From contig CAJJCB010000015.1 of the NCBI GenBank assembly GCA_905182565.1, forward strand, positions 94,472-158,471: 64,000 nt of DNA. The letters run 5' to 3'. Position 1 is the stretch's first letter. Every line of letters starts with the position of its first letter. The DNA comes from Acidimicrobiaceae bacterium (GTDB taxonomy: Bacteria; Actinomycetota; Acidimicrobiia; Acidimicrobiales; Poriferisodalaceae). Shown here one piece after another: positions 1 through 8,740 of the stretch. The notes under the pieces are model-generated. The model was not told where the DNA came from. It did not search any database and worked only from the letters and a program-made list of their open reading frames with translations. Both the position numbers and the translations under genes were made by a program.

Positions 1-255
1 ATGTCGTTCGAAATAGTCCGACCGAAAGAGATTCATATAATCGGTAGAAACTTAGATGGAAGCGAAGTTTCTATTGAAGCTGACGAGTTATTATCTCGTT
101 TATTCCAACATGAGCTTGATCATTTAGACGGTGTTCTGCTCCTCGACCACCTTGACAAGCCTGAAAGAAAAGCGGCGCTTCGGCAATGGCGTGAGATGCG
201 TAGCCCTATTTCTGATGGTGGAGACTTGCGTGACCCAACGTCATTACTTCCATGA
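1..255 (+). CDS. def: peptide deformylase, C-terminal part only
   Basis: Peptide deformylase removes the N-formyl group from nascent proteins. The visible 84 residues contain the metal-binding HExxH motif as HELDH (residues 37-41), followed by the usual acidic and basic tail. The two upstream family motifs (GxGLAAPQ and EGCLS) are absent, so the gene starts before the window; the ATG at base 1 is an internal methionine, not a start. The stop overlaps the fmt start (ATGA), and def-fmt pairing is common in bacteria, which supports the call. Confidence 0.9.
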   Translation: MSFEIVRPKEIHIIGRNLDGSEVSIEADELLSRLFQHELDHLDGVLLLDHLDKPERKAALRQWREMRSPISDGGDLRDPTSLLP

Positions 256-1148
256 GTGGACTTCTTCCCAACCCACCACTACACCCTAAACGGATAGTGT
301 TTTTTGGAACACCTGAAGATGCTGTGCCCGTGTTGAGAGAGCTCAAGATTTCCGGCATTGATATTCCGTTGGTAGTGACTAGACCTGAACGCCGCAGAGG
401 GCGTCGGGAGTTACCGTCGGTAAGTGCTGTTGCCAAAGCAGCGGCAGAGTTAGAGCTAGAGGTTTCAACTGAGATTGGAGATGCGCTCCAAGTAGGTGCT
501 GACTGCGGCGTCGTTGTTGCATACGGAAAGCTCATCCCAAAGGCTGTCCTAGAGCAATTACCAATGGTCAATTTACACTTTTCAATTTTGCCTCGGTGGC
601 GCGGAGCTGCACCAGTAGAGAGAGCTATCATAGCCGGCGACCTTCAAACTGGAATTTGCGTGATGGGTTTAGAAGAAGGGCTTGATACCGGACCAATTTA
701 CCGAATGTGTGAAACGCGTATAGGAGAAAAAGAGACGGCAGTATCATTGAGGAAACGACTCAGCGCATTGGGAAGCAAAGAATTGATAGCAGCTTTCAAG
801 CTCGGCTTGACCAATCCCACGCCGCAATCCGGTCAAATCAATTACGCAGAGAAAATACAGAGAGTAGACCTAGAACTGAAGTGGACTGCTTCAGCAGAAG
901 ATCTGAACCGTATCATTAGAGTGGGTGGAGCATGGACAACGTTTCGTGGTCATGTCTTAAAAATTCATGAGGCTCAAGTGGAGTCTGTGAGTGATCTTCG
1001 ACACGGCATGGTGCGGCGGGATTCAGTTGGAACCGCTACTCATAATCTGAAATATTTAGTAGTTCAGCCTGAGGGTAAAAGCCCTTTAGCAGCTAAAGAC
1101 TGGCTAAATGGGGCCAGATTAGCTGATGAAGAAATGTTTGGCGTATGA
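252..1148 (+). CDS. fmt: methionyl-tRNA formyltransferase
   Basis: Formylates Met-tRNA(fMet) with 10-formyl-tetrahydrofolate for translation initiation. The Rossmann-like N-terminal domain carries the catalytic triad: Asn107 and His109 in VNLHFSILPRWRGAAP and Asp145 in LEEGLDTGPI. A C-terminal OB-like domain follows from about residue 205. At 298 aa it is slightly shorter than the usual 310-315. It overlaps def by 4 nt upstream and rsmB by 4 nt downstream, so the three genes form a translationally coupled unit. No oddities seen. Confidence 0.95.
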   Translation: MSGLLPNPPLHPKRIVFFGTPEDAVPVLRELKISGIDIPLVVTRPERRRGRRELPSVSAVAKAAAELELEVSTEIGDALQVGADCGVVVAYGKLIPKAVLEQLPMVNLHFSILPRWRGAAPVERAIIAGDLQTGICVMGLEEGLDTGPIYRMCETRIGEKETAVSLRKRLSALGSKELIAAFKLGLTNPTPQSGQINYAEKIQRVDLELKWTASAEDLNRIIRVGGAWTTFRGHVLKIHEAQVESVSDLRHGMVRRDSVGTATHNLKYLVVQPEGKSPLAAKDWLNGARLADEEMFGV

Positions 1149-2272
1149 GTGACCTACTGTCGAGCCGCCAAGTCGCCTTAGCAGCTTTGTGTGAAGTTGA
1201 GGAAGGCAGACAAGCCAATTCTGCTCTGGCAGATGCTCTTAATAGAGTAGATGAAGACTTAAGTTCTCGGGACAAAAACTTTGTAACCGAACTGGTTCAG
1301 GGAACAACTCGGATGCGGCGCGCTTTAGACCATGTATGGGCACCGTTTGTTAAACGAGAACTTGATATTGATGTGAAAGTGGCGGTGCGCCTTGGGGTGT
1401 ACCAACTCGTTTTTCTTGGGACGCCTCCTCATGCAGCATTAAACGCGACAGTAGATATTGTGCCCCGACGTGCAAGAGGTTTAGTTAACGCTGTGCTAAG
1501 ACGCATTTCAGAAACCCAACCAAGTTTTCCTACAGATGCATTAAAAAATAGCTATCCAGATTGGATTTGGGACTGGGCAAAAAAAGAATGGGGATTAGAC
1601 GGTCAAGCAGCTCTTATAGCGATGAATAGCCCAGAGCGTCCTGAGAAAAGACCAGATGGGTATATACAAGGTAATGCATCTAGATGGGTCTGTTCAGAAG
1701 TAGATGCTGCTTCTCCCGACGGTGGACTGCTTATAGATGTCTGTGCAGCTCCAGGTGGGAAAACAACCGGTCTCGGCGACCAATGGAAAACAGTTGTGGG
1801 CGCAGACTATTCATCGGCTAGGGCTAGGGTTCTAGCAGAGTTACAACACCGATTGAATCATCCTAGGCGGGCTGTGCAGGCAGATGCTGGATTCCCACCG
1901 TTTCGATCTCAGTGCGCTGATGCTGTACTAGTTGACGCACCATGCACCGGGCTTGGTGCTCTGGGAAGGAGAAGCGATGCCCGTTGGCATATCGAGAAAG
2001 CAGCGATAGAACGCCTCGCCGAGCAACAGCTAAGAATACTCAACGCGTCTTGTCAGCTTCTCAAACCCGGTGGAATACTGACTTACAGTGTTTGCACTTT
2101 CACCAAAGAAGAAACTATCGGCGTAGCTGAAGCTTTCGCATCGCAGAACACAAATATGAAACCGGTTATTTTAGAGGGTCAGCGATGGCGGCATCTGGGA
2201 ACAGGCGGAATCATTTTGCCACAAGACTATGGGACGGATGGAATGTCGGTATTTCAGTGGAGACTGGCTTGA
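1145..2272 (+). CDS. rsmB: 16S rRNA m5C967 methyltransferase RsmB
   Basis: SAM-dependent cytosine-5 methyltransferase of the RsmB/Sun family. Residues 1-130 form a NusB-like RNA-binding domain. The SAM motif I is CAAPGGKT (residues 200-207). Motif IV DAPCTGLG holds Cys267 and motif VI SVCTF holds catalytic Cys317. The protein is 375 aa against about 430 in E. coli; the segment between the NusB-like domain and motif I (about residues 160-195) is clearly short and lacks most of the usual pre-SAM linker, which is unusual. It overlaps fmt by 4 nt. An ORF running past the stop in another frame (2229-2501) is taken as a shadow. Confidence 0.92.
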   Translation: MSDLLSSRQVALAALCEVEEGRQANSALADALNRVDEDLSSRDKNFVTELVQGTTRMRRALDHVWAPFVKRELDIDVKVAVRLGVYQLVFLGTPPHAALNATVDIVPRRARGLVNAVLRRISETQPSFPTDALKNSYPDWIWDWAKKEWGLDGQAALIAMNSPERPEKRPDGYIQGNASRWVCSEVDAASPDGGLLIDVCAAPGGKTTGLGDQWKTVVGADYSSARARVLAELQHRLNHPRRAVQADAGFPPFRSQCADAVLVDAPCTGLGALGRRSDARWHIEKAAIERLAEQQLRILNASCQLLKPGGILTYSVCTFTKEETIGVAEAFASQNTNMKPVILEGQRWRHLGTGGIILPQDYGTDGMSVFQWRLA

Positions 2273-2575
2273 AATTCTCGTTACCGGGCCGCCGCTCTTG
2301 TTAACTATTAGTCAAGACCGGAGGCTGAATTACCGTCTTCGAAGCCACGAGCAGGTCATTGGCAAGAAACGTTTACCCCCAACAACGCAGGCCGTCTATG
2401 GCGTTACTCTGCTTTTGGATATGACAATGTTTGTGGGGGCTTGCAAAAAGCTTTTGTACTCAGCCAGAACTTCAGACCTAAAGAAACACAAAATAATTTA
2501 AAACTTCATACGGAATAGTCTTCTGAAAGATCGCACCCTAGTGAGCGCTCTTGAGCGATTCCGACCTATTGTCTG
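2273..2575. other. intergenic stretch, no gene seen
   Basis: About 300 bases after rsmB. I see no supported gene or RNA. It contains the 8-bp palindrome GAGCGCTC at 2543-2550 shortly before the phosphoesterase gene, and an AT-rich tract around 2485-2510 that could hold a promoter, but no clear -35/-10 pair. Confidence 0.4.
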
Positions 2576-3157
2576 ATGATGCGAATCGGCTTAATATCTG
2601 ACACTCACATTCCGGAGGCTATGCCTGAACTGTGGCCTCACGTGTATACAGCTTTCGACGGTTGCGAAGCGATTCTACATGCCGGAGATATTTACGATAC
2701 AGACGTAATCGACCGTTTGATGATGGTTGCCCCGACTTGGGGAGCACGTGGCAATGGAGATGATGGTTCTTCGGGTCGAGACGTTCAGCCGGACCATGCA
2801 TCTCTCGCCCCATCATGGGTCAAGGATTTCGGTGGACTGAAGGTTGGTTTAACTCACCACATGCCAATTCCGGAGCTCAAAAGCTATGGAGTGCAAGATG
2901 CAATAAATCGCCATTTCGATGGGGTGGAACTCGATGTTGTGGTCTACGGAGATACCCATGTTGAGCATATTACGACAATCGGTGGCGTGCTTTGTGTGAA
3001 CCCAGGGTCGCCCACATTTCCACATAATTTACAGGTCCAATATGGGACAATTGGTTTTCTTGAGATCAATAATGGTTCTGTAGACGCAAGCATCTGGAGA
3101 TTAAACGAAACAGGGATAGAACCTTTCGATTGGGATACCTGGGGCCGGCCTTGGTAA
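2576..3157 (+). CDS. YfcE/MJ0936-type metallophosphoesterase
   Basis: Calcineurin-like phosphoesterase of the small YfcE/MJ0936 class, which hydrolyses phosphodiesters; the substrate cannot be told from sequence. Metal-binding motifs appear in order: SDTH (Asp9, His11), HAGD (about 36-39), GNGD (about 59-62), a THH segment, then GDTHVEH near residue 125-131. At 193 aa it is within the family range (160-200). The start could be either of two adjacent ATGs (2576 or 2579). It stands alone after rsmB and may lead into the amidohydrolase gene 54 bp downstream. Confidence 0.85.
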   Translation: MMRIGLISDTHIPEAMPELWPHVYTAFDGCEAILHAGDIYDTDVIDRLMMVAPTWGARGNGDDGSSGRDVQPDHASLAPSWVKDFGGLKVGLTHHMPIPELKSYGVQDAINRHFDGVELDVVVYGDTHVEHITTIGGVLCVNPGSPTFPHNLQVQYGTIGFLEINNGSVDASIWRLNETGIEPFDWDTWGRPW

Positions 3158-3211
3158 AGAACCACCGGATCGAGCTAGCGCATTTAAAGCAACTAATAGG
3201 AGAGGCTAACA

Positions 3212-4216
3212 ATGACAGATAAAAGCGAATGGTTGAATGCGACGATAGAAACAGCAATTGACCCCGAAGAGGTGATTGTTGATCCGCATCACCATTTATG
3301 GGACTTCCCAACCGGCACTTATTTGGTGCCAGAACTGCACGAAGATACAGGTGCGGGACACAACGTAGTTCAGACAGTATTCGTTGAGTGCGGTTCGGCT
3401 TACTTCGAAGATGGCCCTGACGAAATGAAACCAGTGGGTGAAACAGAATTTGTGCTGCGTCAAGCGCTGGAGTCAGAAGCCAGAGGCGGCGCTGTTATCA
3501 GTGGAATCGTAAGTTTCGCAGATATGACACTTGGAGACAAGGTTGAGGACGTGCTGGAAGCACACGACGTGGCCGGCGGTGGACGGTTTCGCGGTATCAG
3601 GCATGCAGTCGCTTGGGACGCAAGTACGGCTATACGCGAATCGCACACTAAACCACCCGAAAAATTACTTCGGAATGACAACTTTCGCGCAGGGTTTAAA
3701 AAATTAGGAGAGATGGGGTTCAGTTTTGATGCGTGGATGTTCCACCCGCAACTAGCAGACCTTGTAGACCTCGTAGCTGAATTGCCCGATACCCCCGTGG
3801 TGCTAGACCACCTGGGAGGCCCTTTGGGGATTGGTCCATACGCAGGAGACCGCGATGAAGTCCGAAAGGTATTACGACCGGCACTGGAAACGTTGGCGCG
3901 GCATGAGCAGGTCGTGGTCAAGGTAGGTGGAATAGGAATGAGTATCTATGGGGTTGGTCTAAATCGTTTGCCTGAAGCTCCTACGTCCGAACACGTAGCA
4001 AGTCTCTGGAGCGAAGACATAAGACACTGTGTGGAAACCTTCGGGCCCGAAAGATGCATGTTCGAAAGTAATTTTCCTGTCGATAAACAAGGGTGTTCTT
4101 ACACGGTTTTGTTCAATGCGTTTCAACGTATTGCAGATGAAGCTGGGTGGAGTCTTTCGGAGAGAGCCGAACTGTTCTCTGGAACAGCGCGTCGTTTCTA
4201 CCGGCTAGAAGCCTGA
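3212..4216 (+). CDS. amidohydrolase-2 family hydrolase
   Basis: TIM-barrel metal-dependent hydrolase of the amidohydrolase-2 family, which includes lactonases and decarboxylases acting on small carboxylated substrates. The HxH motif appears as DPHHHLWDF near residues 24-32, an internal VLDHLGG strand near residue 190, and the C-terminal ESNFPVD motif where the family keeps its catalytic Asp. A purine-rich ribosome site (AGGAGAGG) lies before the ATG. At 334 aa it is full length. The substrate is unknown. Nearby GNAT, MBL-fold and crotonase genes suggest a catabolic accessory cluster, but nothing fixes the pathway. Confidence 0.85.
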   Translation: MTDKSEWLNATIETAIDPEEVIVDPHHHLWDFPTGTYLVPELHEDTGAGHNVVQTVFVECGSAYFEDGPDEMKPVGETEFVLRQALESEARGGAVISGIVSFADMTLGDKVEDVLEAHDVAGGGRFRGIRHAVAWDASTAIRESHTKPPEKLLRNDNFRAGFKKLGEMGFSFDAWMFHPQLADLVDLVAELPDTPVVLDHLGGPLGIGPYAGDRDEVRKVLRPALETLARHEQVVVKVGGIGMSIYGVGLNRLPEAPTSEHVASLWSEDIRHCVETFGPERCMFESNFPVDKQGCSYTVLFNAFQRIADEAGWSLSERAELFSGTARRFYRLEA

Positions 4217-4220
4217 CCTC

Positions 4221-4802
4221 GTGTCTGCGCCTTTGCTGTCTAGCCCAAGACTGGTCTTACGGCACTGGCGTTCGACAGATTTCGAACCTTTCGCGTCGAT
4301 GAATGCTGACCCATCTGTAATGCAATTTTTTCCTTCGATGCTTAATACCGCCCAAAGTGACTTATTCGCAGAGACCATGCAAATTGGTCTTGAACAAAAA
4401 AAATACGGTTTATGGGCCGTAGAACTAAAAGACACAAACGGTGCCCAAGACGGAACGTTTATAGGTTTCGTTGGCCTGTCTGAGCCAAGTTGGAAAGCAC
4501 CTTTCACTCCATGTATCGAGATTGGATGGAGACTCGCCCGAACACATTGGGGCTTTGGGTACGCAACTGAAGCTGCAACTGAAGTTCTTGCTTACAGTTT
4601 TGGACTACTCGAACTAGCTGAAATAGTCTCGTTTACGGCACTATTAAATACAAGGTCTCTAGCAGTAATGGAGCGACTAGGCATGTTCCGTGAGGTCAGC
4701 GAAGATTTTGACCACCCACTAATTGAGCCCGGAGACACGTTGGGTCCTCATGCCCTCTATCGTATTTCGTCTGAAGAATGGGCCGCTCAACGCCACAGCT
4801 AA
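4221..4802 (+). CDS. GNAT N-acetyltransferase, RimJ/RimL type
   Basis: Acetyl-CoA-dependent N-acetyltransferase resembling the RimJ/RimL group. The N-terminal SPRLVLRHWRSTDFEPFASM is typical of this group. IEIGWRLARTHWGFGYATEA near residues 95-115 is the acetyl-CoA pyrophosphate-binding segment, and NTRSLAVMERLGMF is the usual C-terminal strand-helix. It uses a GTG start 4 nt after the amidohydrolase stop, so the two are probably cotranscribed. The gene converges on the MBL-fold gene with only 8 nt between stops. The acetyl acceptor is unknown. Confidence 0.87.
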   Translation: MSAPLLSSPRLVLRHWRSTDFEPFASMNADPSVMQFFPSMLNTAQSDLFAETMQIGLEQKKYGLWAVELKDTNGAQDGTFIGFVGLSEPSWKAPFTPCIEIGWRLARTHWGFGYATEAATEVLAYSFGLLELAEIVSFTALLNTRSLAVMERLGMFREVSEDFDHPLIEPGDTLGPHALYRISSEEWAAQRHS

Positions 4803-4810
4803 CTGGCGGC

Positions 4811-5581
4811 TTAAGACAGGCCCATCGGTGAGAGTTCCAGCTTTTCCCATTGAGCTTGATCATGCCCAAAAAGAAGTCGACAGCCTTGGGTGTCTTGCAA
4901 TGATTTAAGGTGACGCATAGACGATAATTGCATTTCGTGATCGAACCCAAATGGCGGTAACAGCATTTTTTCGAGTACCTCCTGCCAATAAACACAGTCA
5001 CCGGTCAGAACTACGGGGCCGCTCTCTAAATTCACTCTTAGCGACTGATGCCCCGCAGTGTGACCAGGCGTTGGTATGCAAAGAACTGACCCATCCGAAA
5101 AGACATCGTGTTGCCCCTCGACCTGCAACACATCATGGCCTAGGTCGAAGTCCGCAGGATTATATACCTCGTGTTCTATAAGTTTGGGGCGGTGAGCTGA
5201 CTCCCACTCTGAACGTTGCACAATTATTTGTGCGTTAGGTATAAGCGCAGTTCCTCCGCAGTGATCAAAATGAAGGTGGCTAAATACAATCTTGTCAACT
5301 GACGATGAGTCAATCTGGATGTTTTCTAATCGAGCTGAGACGCTGTCTTCAGGACGAAACGTTGATTCAAACTGTCGGGCCATCAACGGATATCGTGCCG
5401 ACACGCCATTAACTAAATCTTGGTGGAGCCCTGTATCGAAAAGAAGAGTTTGCCCACTTGGGTGTATCACTAACCAGCTGGGGATCGGAAGATTAACGTT
5501 ACCGCTTAGACCAGCAACTACAGACGACGCTGAAGTGGAAAGCCACCCGCATTCGAGAGGAACAAGACGTAGCTTCGACAT
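4811..5581 (-). CDS. MBL-fold metallohydrolase (lactonase-like)
   Basis: Metallo-beta-lactamase fold hydrolase. The zinc motif HxHxDH is present as SHLHFDHCGG, followed by TPGHTAGHQSL and TGDCVYW, matching the acyl-homoserine-lactonase/quorum-quenching branch in order and spacing. At 256 aa it is the usual length for that branch. Lactonase activity is inference; many homologs act on other esters or thioesters. It is a lone minus-strand gene, convergent with the GNAT gene. Confidence 0.82.
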   Translation of the reverse strand: MSKLRLVPLECGWLSTSASSVVAGLSGNVNLPIPSWLVIHPSGQTLLFDTGLHQDLVNGVSARYPLMARQFESTFRPEDSVSARLENIQIDSSSVDKIVFSHLHFDHCGGTALIPNAQIIVQRSEWESAHRPKLIEHEVYNPADFDLGHDVLQVEGQHDVFSDGSVLCIPTPGHTAGHQSLRVNLESGPVVLTGDCVYWQEVLEKMLLPPFGFDHEMQLSSMRHLKSLQDTQGCRLLFGHDQAQWEKLELSPMGLS

Positions 5582-5782
5582 AGTCTCGACGGTAGTTGGT
5601 ATTTGTTTAGAATGTCTACCGGTTAGTTAATCTCTCTAACAATGCCAGAGCCGATACGTGAGTATGTGAAACAAGGATGCAGGTCGCTAGTGGAACCAAC
5701 CTGCTAGAACTAATATTCCTTTCACTAATTCCTGATGCTGTGTCTGTTGCAGAAAATTTCCAAAGATCAAAAAAACCTATTC

Positions 5783-6625
5783 CTATAGATCGCTTCTGTT
5801 TCGCAGATGATTGGGGAATTCAGCGTCCCGTCTATCGCTGGTTGCCACGAATGCTTCGTCCATATCATCCGTGTCAAACATGGCTGCATTCCATGTGGCT
5901 ATGTACTCGAGGCCGTCAGCTACTGAATGATCACGACTAAAGTTCATGCTTTGCTTTGTTCCCCAAATAGCCATTGGGCTCTTGCTTGCAATCTCTTTAG
6001 CTATCTCGTTAACAGCAGTAAGAAGCTCCTCATGGGTGTCAAAGACTTCATTAATAAAACCGCGTTCTTTGCCTTCAGCAGCGTGCATCTTACGGCCGGT
6101 GTAGGCGAGCTCCCTCACGACACCTTCGGGCACTAATTTTGGCATTCTTTGGAGAGTGCCTACATCGGCAGTCATCCCAATATTGATTTCTGCAATACAA
6201 AAATAAGCATCACTGGTAGCGTAACGAAGATCGGCTGCTGAAACCATGTCGATGCCGCCTCCTACACAGGCTCCCTGGATAGCTGCGAGCACGGGTAGTC
6301 TGCTTTCTTCCATCGAGCTAAAACTCCGCTGTAATCGTAAAGCTGTTGATCTGAAGCTGGCGCGCGTTCGGCTCGGGAACTTTGAAGATCCTATGTTGAT
6401 GGTATTATCGCCACCGAAAAACGAAAGGTCCATACCTGAGCAAAAATGGCGACCTTCTGCCGAGATAACTATGACTCGAGCATCTCCTTGATCTGAGAGA
6501 TCGTTAATGATTTCCGGTAATTCTTTCCAAAATTCTGGAATCATCGAGTTAGCTTTTTCAGGCCGAATCATTCGAACCTGTGCGACCATGTCGGTGACTT
6601 CTACATCAAAACATTTGTAATTCAC
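5783..6625 (-). CDS. crotonase family, dienoyl-CoA isomerase-like
   Basis: Enoyl-CoA hydratase/isomerase family. The oxyanion-hole segments are SAEGRHFCSGMDL (about 55-67) and AIQGACVGGGIDM (about 115-127). The segment AEINIGMTADVGTLQRMPK places Glu146 and Asp154 eight residues apart, the same spacing as the catalytic Glu/Asp pair of delta3,5-delta2,4-dienoyl-CoA isomerase (ECH1), and the ADVGTLQR motif is characteristic of that branch. This suggests a role in oxidising unsaturated fatty acids with odd-numbered double bonds. At 280 aa it is full length. An acyl-CoA ligase lies 2 kb downstream on the same strand. Confidence 0.85.
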   Translation of the reverse strand: MNYKCFDVEVTDMVAQVRMIRPEKANSMIPEFWKELPEIINDLSDQGDARVIVISAEGRHFCSGMDLSFFGGDNTINIGSSKFPSRTRASFRSTALRLQRSFSSMEESRLPVLAAIQGACVGGGIDMVSAADLRYATSDAYFCIAEINIGMTADVGTLQRMPKLVPEGVVRELAYTGRKMHAAEGKERGFINEVFDTHEELLTAVNEIAKEIASKSPMAIWGTKQSMNFSRDHSVADGLEYIATWNAAMFDTDDMDEAFVATSDRRDAEFPNHLRNRSDL

Positions 6626-6680
6626 GCCCCTGACACTACGCTCCCTTGGATTATTAAGCTCACGCTTTGGGGGTTTTTAT

Positions 6681-7106
6681 CTACGCAGAGAGTGCTACGC
6701 CCATACAAAGAGCTACCAGTGATGAGCTGAGGGCAATAACGGCACCGGCTGCTGCAACGGGAGGCTTACTAGTATTTTGATGTATTAATGCTGCGCCTCC
6801 TGCAAGTAGAACGAAAAGCATTTTTATTCCCAGCAAGGCCTGCCATCCTATTGTCGTCGCCGAAGAGTCAATAGCGGTCAGATTCCATATTCCTGTGAAA
6901 ACTGCTAGGCCAAAGAACGGCCAAGCTATTCGTGCGAACCCCCGAGAGATAGCGGATAGGGCCTCTGGGTTAGTTTTCCTTATCATCGGAACTATCGCGC
7001 CCATAACGATTTGACCACCTAACCAAACTGAGACGGACAAAACATGAAGAATGATCCGAAAATCTTCGCCGTCAATTTGTGCGTTACGCATTCTTGCCTC
7101 CAGCAA
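6681..7106 (-). CDS. small four-helix integral membrane protein
   Basis: 141-residue membrane protein with about four hydrophobic segments (roughly residues 18-40, 55-75, 85-105 and 115-138). The segment HVLSVSVWLGGQIVMGAIVP resembles the first helix of CopD/DUF2269-type proteins, with His and Trp facing the membrane, and MIRKTNPEAL is a charged loop. A function cannot be assigned; a haem- or copper-linked role is only suggested by that resemblance. It lies between the crotonase and an amidohydrolase on the same strand with short gaps, so cotranscription is plausible. Confidence 0.65.
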   Translation of the reverse strand: MLEARMRNAQIDGEDFRIILHVLSVSVWLGGQIVMGAIVPMIRKTNPEALSAISRGFARIAWPFFGLAVFTGIWNLTAIDSSATTIGWQALLGIKMLFVLLAGGAALIHQNTSKPPVAAAGAVIALSSSLVALCMGVALSA

Positions 7107-7169
7107 TTAAAAGCCTGTCGCTCTGACTGTCAAGCCATCTGGGGCAGGTCTGGTATTATATTTTTCTTA

Positions 7170-8327
7170 TTAGGGGTTAAGGAGATCCGCCATATTGTTC
7201 TCAAAAAATTTATCGAGAACCTCTTCGCTCATGCCATGTAGAGATGATTCGAATCGGCCGAGAGGGTTTCGTCCTCCCTCTATGTGAGGGTAGTCCGATG
7301 AAAAAAGATATAGATCGGCATTTGATTCTCTGATCATCGCCCCGACGTCTTCAAAGGGGTATGGCGTGAACGCCATTTGTCGTCGTATCTGCTCCGAAGG
7401 TGGCTCGTTTAGAGAAGCCAAATCAGGTTCAGACTTCTTCCATATTTCAGCTATTAGATCTAACCGCCGCAGAAGTGCTGGAACCCAACCAGCCCCTAAT
7501 TCTATTACCCCGCCACGAAGGGTTGGGTGACGCTGCAAGACTCCATCTAAGACGAGGCTGCCCACGAAAGTTTCCGCCGCTTGATGGAGAGCAATCATGT
7601 CTTTACCTCGAACATTTTCACCACCGCCTAGCCAATCTGTCGGTTCTGGCCGACCAGTGTTCATCCAATCAGGTTGTATCTGTAGAGGGTCGCCACCGAC
7701 ATGAATAACAAAAGGTACTTCAGCTTTGGCCATTAGAGCCCAAACTGGGTCTAAGTCAGTGTGGCCCGGGGAACGCCCACCTGCGGGACGGTGAGGGACC
7801 CACATTGCCCCTAAGCCCATGCTCAACGCAGCCTCCATTTCTTGGATTGCTCTATCTGGATCATCGAGTGGTAAAAGCGCAACTCCTATAAGCCGTTCGT
7901 CGTCTGCGCAGAATTCAGCCATAGCGCGGTTGTGCGCTCGTGTGGCACCATAACGGAGCTCAGCATCTGCAGTTAGATCAAAGGCAATCCCTGCGCTAAA
8001 GGTTGAGAAAACAAATTGCTGATTAAACCCGAGCATGTTTAGAGCTGTTGTTCGCTCTTGTTTATTAAACGCTCCTAATGCAAAATACCCTTTAGGCCCG
8101 GATAGCAGTTCATCGCCGAGCGCTACTAGCTCAGCTACTGTTTCTGGAGAGTGACCTCCCGATAGCGCTGCTTCGCGCCATGATTCACTACTCCGGCCAC
8201 CGCCATCAAAATTAATTTCAGGTAAGCGCTTCTTAAGTTCAGGGTCTGCGTGCGCCGTTAAAAAATCCGGTAATTCCATCAAGTGGCTATCGGCGTCTAG
8301 GTAACGTCTCTGTTTCGCATGGGCCAT
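7170..8327 (-). CDS. amidohydrolase family protein (ACMSD-like)
   Basis: TIM-barrel amidohydrolase related to the ACMSD/2,3-dihydroxybenzoate decarboxylase group, common in actinobacteria. The metal-binding N-terminus is YLDADSHLMEL (about residues 9-19), there is a central VIHVGGDP strand, and the C-terminal FSSDYPHIEGGRNP carries the catalytic Asp. At 385 aa it is full length. Neighbours on the same strand are a small membrane protein and, across a 413-bp gap with palindromic sites, an acyl-CoA ligase. Substrate unknown. Confidence 0.85.
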   Translation of the reverse strand: MAHAKQRRYLDADSHLMELPDFLTAHADPELKKRLPEINFDGGGRSSESWREAALSGGHSPETVAELVALGDELLSGPKGYFALGAFNKQERTTALNMLGFNQQFVFSTFSAGIAFDLTADAELRYGATRAHNRAMAEFCADDERLIGVALLPLDDPDRAIQEMEAALSMGLGAMWVPHRPAGGRSPGHTDLDPVWALMAKAEVPFVIHVGGDPLQIQPDWMNTGRPEPTDWLGGGENVRGKDMIALHQAAETFVGSLVLDGVLQRHPTLRGGVIELGAGWVPALLRRLDLIAEIWKKSEPDLASLNEPPSEQIRRQMAFTPYPFEDVGAMIRESNADLYLFSSDYPHIEGGRNPLGRFESSLHGMSEEVLDKFFENNMADLLNP

Positions 8328-8740
8328 GGGAAAATACTAGCAAATATCTATTGACCCCGATGAGATTGGTACAGCTAAAAAATGCGGTTTGAGCAAAAGC
8401 CAAGCGGTGTTATTTTTGAGGGTTGCTGTTGTTTAGCGCTCATGTTTGCTGTTGCAAATATTTGCAACTTTTCGCAACAGTGTTTGTAGGTGCTCGACCT
8501 TCAGGATTCTTCAGACCAACAACGATAACTCGTGTGCCTCTGTTGTCGAGCCCTCATTGAGTCTCTGGTCCTTCATGTGATTTGATCAGTTCCTCATAAC
8601 AGAACTAAGTGTGGGGTCTACATTTGTGAAACTAGCGCTGTCAGTTCGCAGGAATCATAAACCGGGGGAGGGCAGCGGTTGTCGCTGATACGTCTGAAAT
8701 TTCGATATTCGCCATCTGCTCCTCTGTAGAGCGCATCTAG
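8328..8740. other. intergenic region with TTGC/GCAA repeat cluster
   Basis: 413 bases without a supported gene, between the end of the acyl-CoA ligase and the start of the amidohydrolase. The left part is rich in TTGCTGTTG and GCAACAG repeats centred on a perfect palindrome (see the regulatory entry). The right part, 8500-8740, shows nothing I can name. The arrangement fits a regulated promoter for the minus-strand amidohydrolase. Confidence 0.45.
8447..8480. promoter_or_regulatory. palindromic operator candidate
   Basis: A perfect 18-bp palindrome, GTTGCAAATATTTGCAAC, sits at 8451-8468. It is framed by a wider inverted repeat, CTGTTGC at 8449-8455 and GCAACAG at 8474-8480, and by an extra direct copy of TTGCTGTTG near 8423-8431. 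This looks like a dimer-binding operator with accessory half-sites, about 120 bp upstream of the amidohydrolase start. The TTGCAA half-site is reminiscent of several actinobacterial regulators, but which protein binds is unknown. Confidence 0.45.

Noticed and set aside
2229..2501. 90-codon plus-strand frame after rsmB
   Set aside because: Starts inside rsmB in another frame, has no ribosome site or family features, and its composition is not protein-like.
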